DNA of 6,629 bases from Methylococcaceae bacterium. Lineage in GTDB: Bacteria > Pseudomonadota > Gammaproteobacteria > Methylococcales > Methylomonadaceae. Positions 5,124-6,629 of the stretch are shown piece by piece. The position numbers and the translations under genes are program-made. The notes under the pieces were generated by a model. It was given only the letters and a program-made list of their open reading frames with translations. It was not told the DNA's origin and did not search any database. The stretch lies in NCBI GenBank assembly GCA_947484105.1, contig CANKON010000082.1, forward strand, positions 1 through 6,629, given 5' to 3'. Position 1 is the stretch's first letter. Every line of letters starts with the position of its first letter.

Positions 5124-6341
5124 ATGAAAAAAAATAAATCAAACGATTTGGCAAAATTGAGTTTAGCCGCTTTTGCGCTAACGGGCGTGATGCAAGATGC
5201 CAACGCAGGGCGAGTGGATGAATCGTACAACAGTGATTTTCAATACGGAAATTATTCAGAAAGCGGTAATCGAATGAATGTTGATATTTTTGATTTAGGC
5301 GTTGCTGCACCGATTGGAAAATCAATGACGTTTGCTGCGAGTGCCGTGCGTGACGTGATTTCGGGCGCGTCGCCAAAATATAATAAAAAAGACAGCAATG
5401 GCAAAGTCGTTCAAATGTTAAGTGGCGCATCTCCTGCAAATTGGTGTCATCAATCTATTTGCGACCAGCGCGACGGCGTGAATTCAAATCTAACGTATTT
5501 TTTTGACAATGCCGCATTGAATTTAGGCGGAGGTTTTTCGCAAGAACAGGATTACACGTCACGTTTTGTGAACAGTAATTTGAGCTGGGATTTTAATAAA
5601 AAATTAACGACCTTAAATTTGGGTGTTTCAGTTGCGTTTGATGTGGTTGAACCTTCTACGTTTAACGCCGATTGTGGGACAGTAAGTTGCTATAAAACGA
5701 GTCAGCAATATCTAATTGGTGTGACGCAAATTATTGATAAAAATTCGCTGATTCAACTGAATATGACCTATGGTTACAGCGAAGGTTATTTGTCTGATCC
5801 GTACAAAATGGTTTGGTTTTATAATGGTAACAACGTGTCAGACATTCAATCAGATAAACGTCCGCGCCAAAAAAATCAATTTGCTTGGCTTGCACAATAC
5901 GTTCATAACTTTGAAGCCTTGAATAACGCGGCATTACACGCTGATTACCGTTTTGGTCTGGACGATTGGGGAATCCATTCTCATACAACAGAATTGAGTT
6001 GGCATCAGCCTGTCGGAAATGGATTTCAGGTTATTCCACGTTTTAGATATTATTCGCAAGACAGTGCAGATTTTTATTCACCTGTTTTTTCTGGCACACA
6101 TAACGATTATGGCGCATATTCGAACGATTATCGTTTGGCTGGATTTGGTGCAATTTCAGGTGGTTTGAAATTGGCAAAAACATTCTCACACCCGCACAAA
6201 TCTGTTGAACAATTAAAATTACAAGCGGGAGTTGAATACTACGATCACAGCGCGTCCTATCAATTAGGCGGTAACAATTCAGGAAGTTTTGCTGATTTTA
6301 GTTATTATTTGATCAACGCCTCACTCAATTTGAAATTTTAA
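5124..6341 (+). CDS. DUF3570 outer-membrane beta-barrel protein
   Basis: A 405-residue exported protein. A signal peptide covers about residues 1-28 (LAKLSLAAFALTGV, cleavage probably after ANA). The rest alternates polar and aromatic residues in many short strands, with long polar loops, and ends in LNASLNLKF-like strand residues (NASLNLKF) with a terminal Phe, the usual BAM recognition pattern. Family features recalled for DUF3570 are the early block AVRDVISGASP (74-84) and a second SGASP (100-104). Two CX4C pairs, Cys108/Cys113 and Cys184/Cys189, are its only cysteines and probably form disulfides. D77-x-x-S-G-A-S83 resembles an ApbE flavinylation motif. AAGGA 6 bases before the ATG is a good ribosome binding site, 12 bases after the DUF4266 stop. 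The function is unknown; the neighbours suggest an envelope redox role. The protein could be a pore or a scaffold for the lipoprotein. Confidence 0.88.
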   Translation: MKKNKSNDLAKLSLAAFALTGVMQDANAGRVDESYNSDFQYGNYSESGNRMNVDIFDLGVAAPIGKSMTFAASAVRDVISGASPKYNKKDSNGKVVQMLSGASPANWCHQSICDQRDGVNSNLTYFFDNAALNLGGGFSQEQDYTSRFVNSNLSWDFNKKLTTLNLGVSVAFDVVEPSTFNADCGTVSCYKTSQQYLIGVTQIIDKNSLIQLNMTYGYSEGYLSDPYKMVWFYNGNNVSDIQSDKRPRQKNQFAWLAQYVHNFEALNNAALHADYRFGLDDWGIHSHTTELSWHQPVGNGFQVIPRFRYYSQDSADFYSPVFSGTHNDYGAYSNDYRLAGFGAISGGLKLAKTFSHPHKSVEQLKLQAGVEYYDHSASYQLGGNNSGSFADFSYYLINASLNLKF

Positions 6342-6342
6342 A

Positions 6343-6629
6343 ATGAACAAAAATTTTTCTATTTTCGCGCTGTGGCTAAGCGTGATGTCGTTTGCGATTG
6401 CAGACGCGCCAACCGCGACTATTCAAGTCAAAACATTAAAGGCAACGTCGCCCGCGCAATTTGAAATTGATTTCACCGTTCCCGCGCAGCATCACGCTTA
6501 TTTGGATAAAGGCGATGAGCAAATGTACATTCCCATCACGTTTGATGCGAATGGAGAATTAGCTGGTAAAGGTTTAAAAATTGACGAGTTGAAAAAACCA
6601 GCGGGAGTTTATGACGCAGAAGTGAAAGC
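6343..6629 (+). CDS. DsbD-like protein, N-terminal part (3' end outside window)
   Basis: The frame opens at ATG 6343, one base after the DUF3570 stop, and continues past the window edge, giving 95 complete codons. A signal peptide covers about residues 1-20 (FALWLSVMSFAIA, cleavage before DAP). The following residues (FEIDFTVPAQHHAYLDKGDEQ, then MYIPITFD, KPAGVYDAEV) resemble the immunoglobulin-like DsbD N-terminal (alpha) domain, whose two redox cysteines normally come after about residue 100 and so would be outside the window. Full DsbD proteins add an eight-helix membrane domain and a C-terminal thioredoxin domain and carry electrons from cytoplasmic thioredoxin to periplasmic partners; TlpA-like proteins are among the known kinds of client. 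No separate ribosome binding site is visible, so translation is probably coupled to the DUF3570 gene. Whether the membrane and thioredoxin domains are present cannot be seen. Confidence 0.75.
   Translation, partial: MNKNFSIFALWLSVMSFAIADAPTATIQVKTLKATSPAQFEIDFTVPAQHHAYLDKGDEQMYIPITFDANGELAGKGLKIDELKKPAGVYDAEVK

Noticed and set aside
5050..5439. 129-residue minus-strand open frame opposite DUF4266 and DUF3570.
   Set aside because: It lies antisense to two well-supported genes, has low-complexity His/Arg/Phe-rich sequence from the Gly-run complement, and matches no recognisable family.

Overview
The window looks like a chromosomal segment of an AT-rich (roughly 40% GC by eye) Gram-negative bacterium, most likely a gammaproteobacterium. 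The reasons are a fused chorismate mutase/prephenate dehydratase (P-protein), a QseC-like sensor kinase, a lipoprotein with an outer-membrane-type +2 residue, an outer-membrane barrel protein and a DsbD-type periplasmic domain. The genus cannot be fixed from the sequence. No tRNA, rRNA, CRISPR array, insertion sequence or phage gene was seen.

Layout. (1) 1-825, plus strand: the 3' part of a sensor histidine kinase gene whose beginning lies left of the window. (2) 840-4074, minus strand: a compact cluster read pheA -> bacteriohemerythrin -> FapA/DUF342 protein. The gaps are 9 bases and then a 14-base (or 8-base) overlap, so the three are probably co-transcribed. Its last gene converges on the kinase gene with only 14 bases between the stop codons. 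(3) 4075-4419: the divergent control region between pheA and tlpA. It is unusually rich in signals: a plausible sigma70 promoter for pheA; a perfect TGTGA-N6-TCACA CRP/Vfr-like site correctly placed for a class II promoter firing rightward; a perfect 10-bp inverted repeat; and a good sigma54 (-24/-12) promoter match just ahead of tlpA. (4) 4420 to the right edge, plus strand: a tightly packed operon of a TlpA-like thioredoxin, a tiny DUF4266 lipoprotein ending in Gly-rich ...CGCN, a DUF3570 outer-membrane barrel, and the start of a DsbD-like protein. Junctions are a 4-base ATGA overlap, 12 bases and 1 base.

How it fits together. The right-hand operon is the most interesting part. A DsbD-like membrane electron carrier could pass reducing power to the periplasmic TlpA-like thioredoxin. 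That thioredoxin could maintain cysteines in the DUF4266 lipoprotein tail and/or the two CX4C pairs in the DUF3570 barrel. The barrel also carries a D-x-x-S-G-A-S motif resembling the ApbE flavinylation signal, so a flavin- or metal-bearing cell-envelope redox system is a reasonable but unproven hypothesis. On the left, the hemerythrin lacks one canonical histidine iron ligand (Asn instead), which may change its di-iron chemistry.
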